Shown in pieces: positions 9,118-17,200 of a stretch of 64,000 nucleotides of DNA. The stretch spans positions 1 through 64,000 of the forward strand of contig CACZFO010000003.1 in assembly GCA_902780455.1 (NCBI GenBank), given 5' to 3'. The notes below the pieces were generated by a model that saw nothing but the letters and a program-made list of their open reading frames with translations, made no database searches and was not told the DNA's origin. Source of the stretch: an uncultured Bacteroidia bacterium (lineage in GTDB: Bacteria > Bacteroidota > Bacteroidia > Bacteroidales > UBA932). The position numbers and the translations under genes are program-made. Numbering within the stretch: position 1 is the stretch's first letter; each line of letters opens with the position of its first letter.

Positions 9118-9411
9118 TTATCTGCCGAACTTCTTTTCCTTTAGCTTAACCAGCTGGCCTTTGAGCACATCTACACAATCTACAACGGCATCTTCAAAGC
9201 TCTTGGCATTCCTGGTAACGATAATGTCGTCTGTAGGTACCTGAAGTTTGATTTTGCATTCCTTGTTCAACTGGTCAGGAAGCAGAGACAGTACAACATC
9301 AGCCTCCATGAATCCGTCAAAAAACTTTTCCAGTTTCTCAACCTTCTTCTCCACAAAAGCAATAAGCTTCTCATCTGCATCAAACTTAACTGATTGGATT
9401 CTAATTTCCAT
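9118..9411 (-). CDS. hpf: Ribosome hibernation promoting factor
   Basis: 97 residues, the short HPF/YfiA form, without the long-HPF C-terminal dimerisation domain. It starts MEIRIQSVKFDADEKL, with the family's acidic and basic stripe and a C-terminal basic end. It binds the small subunit in stationary phase and helps inactivate ribosomes. The start at 9411 is set by an unusually good Shine-Dalgarno (TAGGAGGT) about 6 bases upstream; an upstream in-frame start at 9477 lacks one. The strong Shine-Dalgarno is notable in this phylum. Confidence 0.93.
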   Translation of the reverse strand: MEIRIQSVKFDADEKLIAFVEKKVEKLEKFFDGFMEADVVLSLLPDQLNKECKIKLQVPTDDIIVTRNAKSFEDAVVDCVDVLKGQLVKLKEKKFGR

Positions 9412-9479
9412 AATCAACCTCCTATTTAATTGGTTAAACTGTATGGTAAATATACAAAAAACGAGCCTGAAAACCAAAT

Positions 9480-9896
9480 CTAAACATCCATGACAGCAAC
9501 TTTCACATACTCCTGCCCCAACTCTTTAATTTTCTGCATTATCATTGTTTCTCTCTGCTTTGAAGGTTTCTTGAACCCATTGATATAGTTTCTCAGAAGG
9601 GTAGCGTTAATACCTGCCTTTTTGGCAAACTCAGCGATATTTATCTCCTTGTGCTCTAAAAAAAATCTCTGCATGCCGGAAGGCTCCGCATCTTCATACG
9701 CAAAACTTTCAAAACTTATATCTTCATCTAATCCTCTCCAATGGATACCATCATATCCGAAGGTATAAGCCTCTCTCTCAGCACCGGTAGCTTTAGCCAA
9801 CTTCGGATACCAAAGAAGAGACTGACGATAAACATTTCCTTTCTCGTCAGAACCATAAATAAACTCTCCTTCAAACCAAATCTTACTTATAATCAT
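9480..9896 (-). CDS. DUF2442-domain protein with C-terminal helix-turn-helix
   Basis: 138 residues from the ATG at 9896; a TTG at 9908 in the same frame is less likely. The N-terminal 75 residues fit the DUF2442 fold (ISKIWFEGEFIYG...). The C-terminus (NIAEFAKKAGINATLLRNYI) reads as an XRE-like helix-turn-helix. Such proteins often accompany DUF4160 proteins in two-gene toxin-antitoxin-like pairs, but no DUF4160 gene is adjacent here. A -7 box TATATTTG at 9917-9924 gives a leader of about 15-20 bases. Function unknown; DNA binding is inferred. Confidence 0.7.
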   Translation of the reverse strand: MIISKIWFEGEFIYGSDEKGNVYRQSLLWYPKLAKATGAEREAYTFGYDGIHWRGLDEDISFESFAYEDAEPSGMQRFFLEHKEINIAEFAKKAGINATLLRNYINGFKKPSKQRETMIMQKIKELGQEYVKVAVMDV

Positions 9897-9916
9897 ATGA
9901 CACTTCAATTCCTTCC

Positions 9917-9924
9917 CAAATATA
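9917..9924 (-). promoter_or_regulatory. -7 box TATATTTG for the DUF2442 gene
   Basis: TATATTTG on the minus strand, 20 bases upstream of the ATG at 9896. Confidence 0.55.
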
Positions 9925-10049
9925 GGTATTATTTTTAATTCCCTTTAATTATGGAGCAAAGAAAAGAAAGAATAATGCAACTATCCGAAAAATACTCGGA
10001 TATAATCGATTATAAACGTTTAAACAAATGTAATACGGAAATAAACTGC

Positions 10050-10661
10050 TTAAAACCTGAATCCGCAGGTAAGCATCACATATGCAAAACGGGTGGGACC
10101 ATTGATATTGTACTCGGGATACTTGAGCCTCATATTGTTAATTCCGATACTGCCTTCCAGACCCCAGAGCCAATGCTTGCCGCTTTCAATCACAATGCTC
10201 GGATGCAAGGCTATGTCACAAGATCTGTATTTTGTCTTGCCATTCAGTCCGTGCTTTGGATCAGCATCATAGGTATACTTGCCACGGTCAGAAAGAATCA
10301 TAAGTTCAGGCCCCAGTCCTACAATGATTCCGGGACCACCTGAAGCTTTGAAATGATACCTGGCCCCACATCCTAGATTGAACCCTGTTATTATCTCGGA
10401 GTCTGCCCATAATCCGATTTCCGGCATAACAGACCACTTGTCATCAAGCCAGACATCAGCACCGTAAGACACCCCTGCAAGAACTTCACCTTCGCCGTCA
10501 GGATGATTTCCTACAAAGAGCAAGCCCCCTGCTCCAACCTTGACAATATGGTCAACCTGTTTCTTGCCAACCTCAGCCTTATCTTGAGCATTTACATTTG
10601 GCATTATAAGGACAAATACCGCTAAAAACAGTATACAATACCTTGAAAATAACTTATTCAT
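10050..10661 (-). CDS. Outer-membrane beta-barrel protein
   Basis: 203 residues. A signal peptide ends at about residue 25 (VLIMPNVNAQ). The mature part has alternating hydrophobic strands and ends CGFRF, the aromatic terminus used by the barrel assembly machinery. The size fits an 8-stranded barrel of the OmpA/OmpW-like porin-family type. It diverges from the downstream flavoprotein gene. A -7 box (TAAATTTG, 10679-10686, minus strand) lies 18 bases upstream. AT-richer than the housekeeping genes to the left. No specific role can be given. Confidence 0.7.
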   Translation of the reverse strand: MNKLFSRYCILFLAVFVLIMPNVNAQDKAEVGKKQVDHIVKVGAGGLLFVGNHPDGEGEVLAGVSYGADVWLDDKWSVMPEIGLWADSEIITGFNLGCGARYHFKASGGPGIIVGLGPELMILSDRGKYTYDADPKHGLNGKTKYRSCDIALHPSIVIESGKHWLWGLEGSIGINNMRLKYPEYNINGPTRFAYVMLTCGFRF

Positions 10662-10678
10662 ATATGTTTTGTTTTCAG

Positions 10679-10716
10679 CAAATTTAATAAAAAACCTGCT
10701 ATTTTATTTAACTTTG
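10679..10716. promoter_or_regulatory. Divergent -7 boxes for the barrel protein and flavoprotein
   Basis: 10679-10686 is TAAATTTG on the minus strand; 10709-10716 is TAACTTTG on the plus strand. Each lies about 17-20 bases from its start codon. Confidence 0.6.
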
Positions 10717-10736
10717 CGCACTCAAAAGAAAAGACC

Positions 10737-11270
10737 ATGAAAAAAGTATTGATCATAGCAGCAAGTCCGAGAAAAGACGGGAATTCAGACCTTCTGGCAC
10801 GCCAGTTTGCCCTCGGAGCAGAACAAGCAGGAAACAAAGTGGAAACTGTTTTCCTTCGCGACAAGAAAATAGACTATTGCAAAGGATGCCTTGTATGCCT
10901 CAAAAAAGGCGAATGCTTCCAGAAGGATGATGCAAATTCCCTGCTGCCAAAGATGATGGAGGCAGATGTCATTTGCTTTGCATGCCCTGTATATTATTAT
11001 TCAGTATGCGGACAGATGAAGGTCTTCCTGGACAGGATGAACCCTCTCTACGGCAAGATGAAAGACAAGGACTTCTACTACATCGTTACCGCCATGGACG
11101 ACAGCAAGAAGCAGCTTGACCGCGCATTTGACGTGTTTGACGGATTTGCAGACTGCTTTGACAATATAAGGCGTTCAGGCCGCATATATGGAGGAGGAGC
11201 CGACAAGAAAGGAGAGGCAAAGCAGATCCCTGCTTTCAAAGAAGCCTATGAAATGGGCCTGAAAGTCTAA
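10737..11270 (+). CDS. Flavodoxin-family NAD(P)H-dependent FMN reductase
   Basis: 177 residues. The N-terminal MKKVLIIAASPRKDGNSDLL is the phosphate-binding loop of the NADPH-dependent FMN reductase/flavodoxin-like fold. YCKGCLVCLKKGECFQKDD adds the Cys cluster common in iron-sulfur flavoproteins and their relatives. CPVYYYSVCGQMKVFLDR is the flavin-face motif. It probably reduces quinones or other small electrophiles; the true substrate is unknown. Its stop lies only 12 bases before the leader-distal end of the CRISPR array. Confidence 0.85.
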   Translation: MKKVLIIAASPRKDGNSDLLARQFALGAEQAGNKVETVFLRDKKIDYCKGCLVCLKKGECFQKDDANSLLPKMMEADVICFACPVYYYSVCGQMKVFLDRMNPLYGKMKDKDFYYIVTAMDDSKKQLDRAFDVFDGFADCFDNIRRSGRIYGGGADKKGEAKQIPAFKEAYEMGLKV

Positions 11271-11282
11271 AATAACTGCAAT

Positions 11283-12302
11283 ACCCCCATCTATCCGATT
11301 TCTACATCAAACCACAACACTTGATGTTTTGCAAAGTTGACGCACTTGTTGTTATCTATCCGATTTCTACATCAAACCACAACTGGGCGGTGGAAGATGG
11401 CAACACCTCTGAGTTGTTATCTATCCGATTTCTACATCAAACCACAACTCTGGTGCGTAGTTGTTGCTCGGAGGTTGCGTTGTTATCTATCCGATTTCTA
11501 CATCAAACCACAACCTAAGGCTGCGTTAGCCCTTTCGTCCACAGTGTTGTTATCTATCCGATTTCTACATCAAACCACAACTACATTGAAGGTGCTATAC
11601 ACATTTTTGAAGTTGTTATCTATCCGATTTCTACATCAAACCACAACTTGCGCTTTCAACACTCCGATAACGCGCTGTTGTTATCTATCCGATTTCTACA
11701 TCAAACCACAACTTATCTGCAAAGAGGGCTTATTGCTATCGGTTGTTATCTATCCGATTTCTACATCAAACCACAACGATTGCACAACAAGATTACATTC
11801 GTTTGAAGTTGTTATCTATCCGATTTCTACATCAAACCACAACCCTTGTCCGCCTGGCTGTCCTCTCAAACTGTTGTTATCTATCCGATTTCTACATCAA
11901 ACCACAACATGAATGATAATCGCTCATACTTGCGATAAGTTGTTATCTATCCGATTTCTACATCAAACCACAACTCCGGAGTCGGCCACTATGATATGGC
12001 CTATAGTTGTTATCTATCCGATTTCTACATCAAACCACAACTCCAGGTCATAGAAATCTTCGGCAGCTTCGTTGTTATCTATCCGATTTCTACATCAAAC
12101 CACAACTCAACGTCTTTTTCAAGTTTTTTGGCGTCGTTGTTATCTATCCGATTTCTACATCAAACCACAACTCTTCCAAGCGCAATAGGTGGCATAGGTC
12201 AGTTGTTATCTATCCGATTTCTACATCAAACCACAACTTGACTTACGATAATACTCATCTGCCTCAGTTGTTATCTATCCGATTTCTACATCAAACCACA
12301 AC
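11283..12302 (-). CRISPR. Type II-C CRISPR array: 16 repeats of 36 bases, 15 spacers
   Basis: Repeats start at 11283, 11348, 11413, 11479, 11546, 11612, 11677, 11742, 11808, 11873, 11939, 12006, 12071, 12136, 12202 and 12267. Spacers are 29-31 bases. In crRNA orientation (minus strand) the repeat begins GTTGTGGTTTGATGTAGAA and ends AGATAACAAC. Fifteen copies look identical. The copy at 11283-11318 has its six terminal bases replaced, which marks it as the leader-distal repeat and puts the leader at the right end. The orientation agrees with base-pairing to the tracrRNA at 17976-18055. No spacer visibly matches elsewhere in this window. The long open frames through the array are repeat read-through, not genes. 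Confidence 0.98.
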
Positions 12303-12417
12303 ATAAGGTTTATAACACACTGATTGTTTCACACTTGCCTGCTTTGGAGGCCAGAAAATTCAGTACTTCTCTCCTATGAAGTGAGTTCTGATGTAGTATT
12401 TTCGACTTTCAAATATA
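12303..12417 (-). promoter_or_regulatory. CRISPR leader with promoter and an anti-repeat-like segment
   Basis: Transcribed right to left. The -7 box TATATTTG is at 12410-12417, with a TTTG -33 element about 19 bases upstream inside the toxin gene's 3' end. Thirteen bases after the box, the RNA would contain CUACAUCAGAACUCAC (12381-12396). This can pair with the repeat segment GUGGUUUGAUGUAG: 14 pairs with two single-base bulges. A small hairpin (GCCT / AGGC) follows nearer the first repeat. The promoter is inferred from consensus; the pairing is read directly. Confidence 0.65.
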
Positions 12418-12422
12418 CAAAA

Positions 12423-12701
12423 CTAAATGTAGTGACCAAATACAGAAAGTACTAGAACCTCTACGATATCTTCATATACCCTATAAACAATACGATGCTC
12501 CTTTGTCAAACGCCTCGAATATACGTTCCCATCATAACCCTTGAGTTGTTCAACTTGCCCAGTACCAGTCCTAGGGTGTTCACTTATCTCTTCAAGAAGC
12601 CTGGCAAGTTTAGCCATAGCGTAAGGAGCTTTCTTATTTAAAGATATAAGATCTCTCCTAGCGTCTTCTGAAAAAACGATTCTGTATAACTTATGGCTCA
12701 T
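12423..12701 (-). CDS. yoeB: YoeB/Txe-family toxin, mRNA endonuclease
   Basis: 92 residues, the usual YoeB length. The motifs HPRTGTGQVEQLKG, YSRRLTKEHRIVYRV and a C-terminal FGHYI match YoeB, whose C-terminal His and Tyr take part in ribosome-dependent mRNA cleavage. It overlaps the antitoxin gene by 11 bases, the normal coupling for this family. It sits between cas2 and the CRISPR leader; the leader promoter's -33 element lies within its last codons or just past its stop. AT-rich like the cas genes. Confidence 0.92.
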   Translation of the reverse strand: MSHKLYRIVFSEDARRDLISLNKKAPYAMAKLARLLEEISEHPRTGTGQVEQLKGYDGNVYSRRLTKEHRIVYRVYEDIVEVLVLSVFGHYI

Positions 12702-12957
12702 TTAGCAAACGATTAAGATAATCATCCATATTCTCGCCATCATTGATAGGATAAGCTCGTCCTGCTTGATATTCAGAAATGCCACGCTTTATTTTGGCAC
12801 GTAACTCTACGCGATCCATGATTAAATCATCATCCCTAACAGGTACAATACGGAAACTGCCATTAGTCCTTGATGTTATGACAACTTCTTTTGTGCGAGC
12901 CAAATCAAGATACTTACGTTGATTGGCTCTAAACTCTCTGCTACTAATAATAATCAT
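12691..12957 (-). CDS. yefM: YefM/Phd-family antitoxin
   Basis: 88 residues from the ATG at 12957 (MIIISSREFRANQRKYL). An in-frame earlier start at 13020 would place the promoter inside the coding region and is rejected. The N-terminal half is the Phd/YefM DNA-binding fold; the C-terminal tail (PINDGENMDDYLNRLL) is the toxin-wrapping segment. The family neutralises the paired toxin and represses its own operon. A palindrome over the -33 element fits that autoregulation. Confidence 0.92.
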   Translation of the reverse strand: MIIISSREFRANQRKYLDLARTKEVVITSRTNGSFRIVPVRDDDLIMDRVELRAKIKRGISEYQAGRAYPINDGENMDDYLNRLLNEP

Positions 12958-12974
12958 TTCCAATTCGGTTTTTG

Positions 12975-13014
12975 CAAATATAACAAGAACTATTATATGT
13001 ACCAAAATGGTACA
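12975..13014 (-). promoter_or_regulatory. Toxin-antitoxin promoter with palindromic operator
   Basis: The -7 box TATATTTG is at 12975-12982 (minus strand). A perfect palindrome TGTACC-AAAAT-GGTACA at 12998-13014 has the -33 element (TTTTGG) in its centre, with 20 bases between TTTG and the -7 box. A YefM-type repressor bound there would block the promoter. The TA pair therefore seems to be expressed independently of cas9-cas1-cas2. Confidence 0.7.
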
Positions 13015-13024
13015 CGTCATTATC

Positions 13025-13363
13025 CTAAAAAAGTTCCAGCTGCTGAGATTCTACATTCTTAGCGCTTTCAATCTTACCCCAATAGTTTTGTATATCCCCA
13101 TATTGTTTATCTGTAACACTCAATAAACTGATACTACCACTAGGTGGCAAAATTGCCCGTACTCTTCTTATGTGAACCTGAAGACTTTCATATGAGGCAC
13201 AATTCCTGACATACACAGAAAACTGCATCATAGAGAACCCATCACGCATTAAAAGAGTACGGAATCTTGATGCGTTGCGGCGTTCAGTTTTTGTGTTTGT
13301 TGGCAAATCAAAAAAGACAAACAACCACATTATTCTATATTCATTCAAGCGATATTCGCTCAT
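13025..13363 (-). CDS. cas2: CRISPR-associated endoribonuclease-fold protein Cas2
   Basis: 112 residues. The Cas2 ferredoxin-like fold is marked by WLFVFFDLPT with the conserved Asp19, followed by the basic helix ERRNASRFRTLL and YVRNCAS. Together with Cas1 it forms the spacer integration complex. Its start overlaps the cas1 stop by 4 bases (ATGA). It is the last cas gene; no csn2 or cas4 follows, which sets the system as II-C. Confidence 0.96.
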   Translation of the reverse strand: MSEYRLNEYRIMWLFVFFDLPTNTKTERRNASRFRTLLMRDGFSMMQFSVYVRNCASYESLQVHIRRVRAILPPSGSISLLSVTDKQYGDIQNYWGKIESAKNVESQQLELF

Positions 13364-14244
13364 ATTGATGGGTAAACTATACTCTTAGCTTTTCCTGCAA
13401 AACATTTAGCTAACGATGCGGTTGTCATAGACAAAGCTACATCTAAAGGACGCTTCATCCCTGGAAATTTAGTATCGCAGAACAACACCTTGACAAGTTC
13501 AGTCTTCAAAGATGTGTTCAGAACACATTCTCCATAAGAAATCAGGTTGTAAACACATTCATCAACAAAAGGCCTATAAGGTTCCATTATGTCATCAGCC
13601 AAAGGGAATGCATTATATCTGTTGCGATGAAAAATTCCTAAAGAAGGCAAAAGACCTGATCCCATTAAAGCTCGTGCAACAGCAGCCCTAAGAATTGCAT
13701 ATCCATAGTTCAAAATAGAGTTGGGGGCTTCGCCTTCTTTATTTCTTATAAAATCTTCCCCAAACAGCTGCTTCCAGTAAACACGAGCCGCTGAACCTTC
13801 TTTATTGTCAGAGTCCCCACTTTTTACATTACGATAGTATGGAATAAGCAAGGAACCGTCTTTATTAAGTTTGTTGAGAAGCGTTGACTGGTTTTTAATT
13901 TTACTCTCAATTATTTGCTTCCAAAGTTGTTTTTTCAAAGGCACACTAGCTTCTATCTGATCCTTATAGACCTCAGCCTGAACACTATTTGACTCCAATG
14001 GCTGGAGCATACAGTGAGGCATCTGATTATCTCCACAGATGATCAAGGCTGTATTATTATCCGCCAAAGCGTTCATCAATGGAATTGTCAAAGACACCTG
14101 ATTGTTTACAATTATGACATATCCTAAATCTTCTATTGGGACAGAGCGACCTGGAGTAGCATCGTCTTTATATTCCACCATCAGTTGGTTATTCCTCACA
14201 GATAGCCTCACTGGATTAGAAAAGTATAATGCCTTTTTTAACAT
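13360..14244 (-). CDS. cas1: CRISPR-associated integrase Cas1
   Basis: 294 residues, type II Cas1. The metal-binding residues are recognisable as Glu149 (NKEGSAARVYW), His206 (LGIFHRNRYN) and Glu221 (IMEPYRPFVDE). It catalyses insertion of new spacers at the leader end of the array. It starts 4 bases after the cas9 stop and overlaps cas2 by 4 bases, so cas9-cas1-cas2 form one operon. Confidence 0.97.
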   Translation of the reverse strand: MLKKALYFSNPVRLSVRNNQLMVEYKDDATPGRSVPIEDLGYVIIVNNQVSLTIPLMNALADNNTALIICGDNQMPHCMLQPLESNSVQAEVYKDQIEASVPLKKQLWKQIIESKIKNQSTLLNKLNKDGSLLIPYYRNVKSGDSDNKEGSAARVYWKQLFGEDFIRNKEGEAPNSILNYGYAILRAAVARALMGSGLLPSLGIFHRNRYNAFPLADDIMEPYRPFVDECVYNLISYGECVLNTSLKTELVKVLFCDTKFPGMKRPLDVALSMTTASLAKCFAGKAKSIVYPSI

Positions 14245-14248
14245 AATA

Positions 14249-17200
14249 TCAGCCTCTCATGAATTGGATCTTACCAGATGGAGAAAGTGTAAAGTCGAAA
14301 CCCTCAACAAGCATATTTTGGTTGACTTGACTCAAAAGAAGAAAAGGAGCCGGATGTTCGAAATCAACATTCGAGATACCGATTGTTAAACTTTTAGGAG
14401 CACTTCTTCCTGTTTCAAATTCATAGTCTGCCTTAATAACATCTGGAATACGAGCCTCTTGCTGATATTTAAATTTCACTCGGCCGTCTTTCTTCAGCAC
14501 CACTACTTTATACATTCTTTTATAAAGCACATCAACGGAAGCTTTTAATATTTCAAGTGGACTCTCTCTATAGAACATTACAAGCGTCCCTGTTTTTAAG
14601 AAATATCTAAAATTATATCCCTCTCCAGGAGACAATTTAGAAAGTTTCTCATTCAATGGCACATCAGTTTCTTTTAGGAGAGTAACAGCTTCTAAATTAC
14701 TTACTATCACAATTTTTCTATCTATCTTATTGCTCTTACTCTTCTCAAACACTATCATGCAGTAATTCCTGTCGTTTGCAACATGAAGCTGCTGCTTGTA
14801 GTCGAATCTTGACTTATCTCTGAGATCTTTTAGATGTATCGGATTTGTCACAGAAGGAGTAAAAATTCTGACTTTTTTAATCGGGACTCTCTTTTCATAA
14901 TTCATCCAAACAGGTACTTCTCCCCCTATGACTTCCTTGAATCCATAATCATTGATAGCTTGCTCTACTTTTTGGCGGACAACATCATCAACTATTTTGC
15001 TGACATCTGATTTTTCTAAAGAAGACAAGGATTTTCTTACAACATACTTTAACTGGTCATCCTTTTTTATTGCACCATAGAACGTATCTAAATGTAACGC
15101 ACCACGAGCAGTGTCTCCCCTAGCCATCAAAGGAAGCTTATTGCCATTATCATCAGTTAGACATCCTCTTACAATTTGACCTCTAAGCCTTAGCTTCTTA
15201 AAAGTACGTTTCTTTAGGTTGTCTGGAGTATAATGAGAAACCAGGACCTCTTTATCTAATGCCTTTACATCTTCAGTGAAGGTTTCCCATGGTTTGGACA
15301 TTGAAGGTTTTGCTTTGCCATACCATTCATATTCTTCCTGTGCATGGTAATAACGAGCCATTTCGGAATACTGCTTTGGACCTATGCAGGCAATAACAAT
15401 AGCATCAACGGTATGGTTCAGGAATGTTGCACGGTCCTTCTTCTCATCCTCCTGCAGCCCCCACATTCGGCGGAATTGAGAGGTAGTTATTCCTTTAATG
15501 GTGTAAATGTGTGTAAAGAATGTTTTCAGATAAGGACGAGCATATTTTGATATTATACTGTTATCTATATCTTGATTCTTCCTATAATCAGAAGGAACCT
15601 CTTTCATAAGGAATTTACCATACTTATCTGCCAAATAATTCCTTTCATACTCCAGCAACCTCCTCTTCTGAATAACGCCATCCCGAGCTTCCTTGGTTGA
15701 AGCTCTGCCTCCCTTATATTTTTCAATCTGCTTACGGAGTTCTTCTATACGATTCTTTATCGGTTCAAGGCGGACAAGGACCTCATCATAATTGCCAAGT
15801 TGCGATGGGATCTTTGCCTTTTTTACTTCACGATTGAACTTGTTGTCACATAAAGTTTTGTTTTCCAAAGCATCTTCACCTCCAAGGCTTCTTGGAATAG
15901 TATGCTCAATATCAAACTGAGGATTGGAACCCAAAAATTGGCTTATGTTAATTGTTTTACCAGTATAAAGACATATGTGGCCCTGTTCTTCCCATAACCT
16001 ATATTTCTCTATATCTGCCTTTGTTGGTTCCGCTTCAATTCCATGCTCATGGAAATGCTTAAGTATCTCCTCGCGATATTCGTTATTCTTCTTTTCTCTG
16101 TCACGTTGATATCTCTCCAAAGCCTTCCTCTTATTTGCGTCATTAAGAGACCTACTATACTCTATGTGGATCTTAGTATCCTTATCAACTTCACCATTGC
16201 GTATTAAATCATTGACTAAAGCCCGCAACCTGAACAATGCCCGCATGGCCATCGGATTCTTGAAAGAATTGGTCCTTGGGGTTTCAAGGAATCCAGAATT
16301 TGTCTTGGCGTATGTTTCTATCATAGAAGGATGATAGAGCCTTTTCTTGTGAACTGATGCTCCTAGGTCAAAGTTATCCATTAAGAATTCCTTGATTCTT
16401 AACTCTGTTGTTTCTTTAGTCAGTGAAGGGTTATCTACAATTATACCAATTTCTCTCTCAATTGCTTCACGATTCTCGGGAACAGAATAGATTTCTTTAG
16501 GGACTATGCTGGAAATATTAGCCAGGAAAACAGCGTGAGAGTATTTAAAACCTCTTTTTAGATAGACCACTATTTTATTAATGGCATTTAAACTTAAAGA
16601 GGCATAGTCACTTCCTACAGATATTTTACTAAACCTTACAGCTTCCTCTTCTGAAAGTTGAAGCTTATTCTTACCCCACTCTACCAGTTTATCACCATCG
16701 CTGAAGAAAAACAAGGCATGCCAAACATCATTAACAACCTGTTCCTTTGTCTTGTTTATTGCAGCTGTATATTTTGCCATCAGACCATCTTCCCAATTAT
16801 TACCAAAGATATCCATCAGTCCTGCTATCACTGGGCAGCCAGAAACCGATGTAAACATCTTGTAGTTAAATCTATATGGTTTTTCATCTTTATCTTTATA
16901 AAATGCATACTGACCTTTAGCTGACAAGGTTTTGGCAATGTCTTCAAAAGTGAATTGCTTTTTACTTTTACGGAAAAACAGTGGCAGAATCTTGACAATT
17001 TCTTCAGGATTCAGAGGCCTTAGGTCTTGGTCATCTGGCGTTTTAATCTTTATATTGTTGATAAATGACCACATGCGAAACTCTTCATACCTCGGATGCG
17101 ATATTGGACATCTTGTCTTTCTAGTCTCGAACTTACAATGCCCAACATTTCCTTTTTGAGATTTCAAAGGCCTCTGGAAGAAAATAGCTCTCTCTAAACG

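Noticed and set aside
9951-10343. 130-codon plus-strand frame
   Set aside because: Mostly antisense to the outer-membrane protein gene, which has signal peptide and promoter; the frame shows no domain.
11321-12306. Open frames of 65-191 codons through the CRISPR array
   Set aside because: They consist of translated repeats and spacers and have no promoter or conserved content.
13020-14250. Possible csn2 or cas4 making the system II-A or II-B
   Set aside because: Only cas9, cas1 and cas2 are present; no further cas frame exists on either strand.
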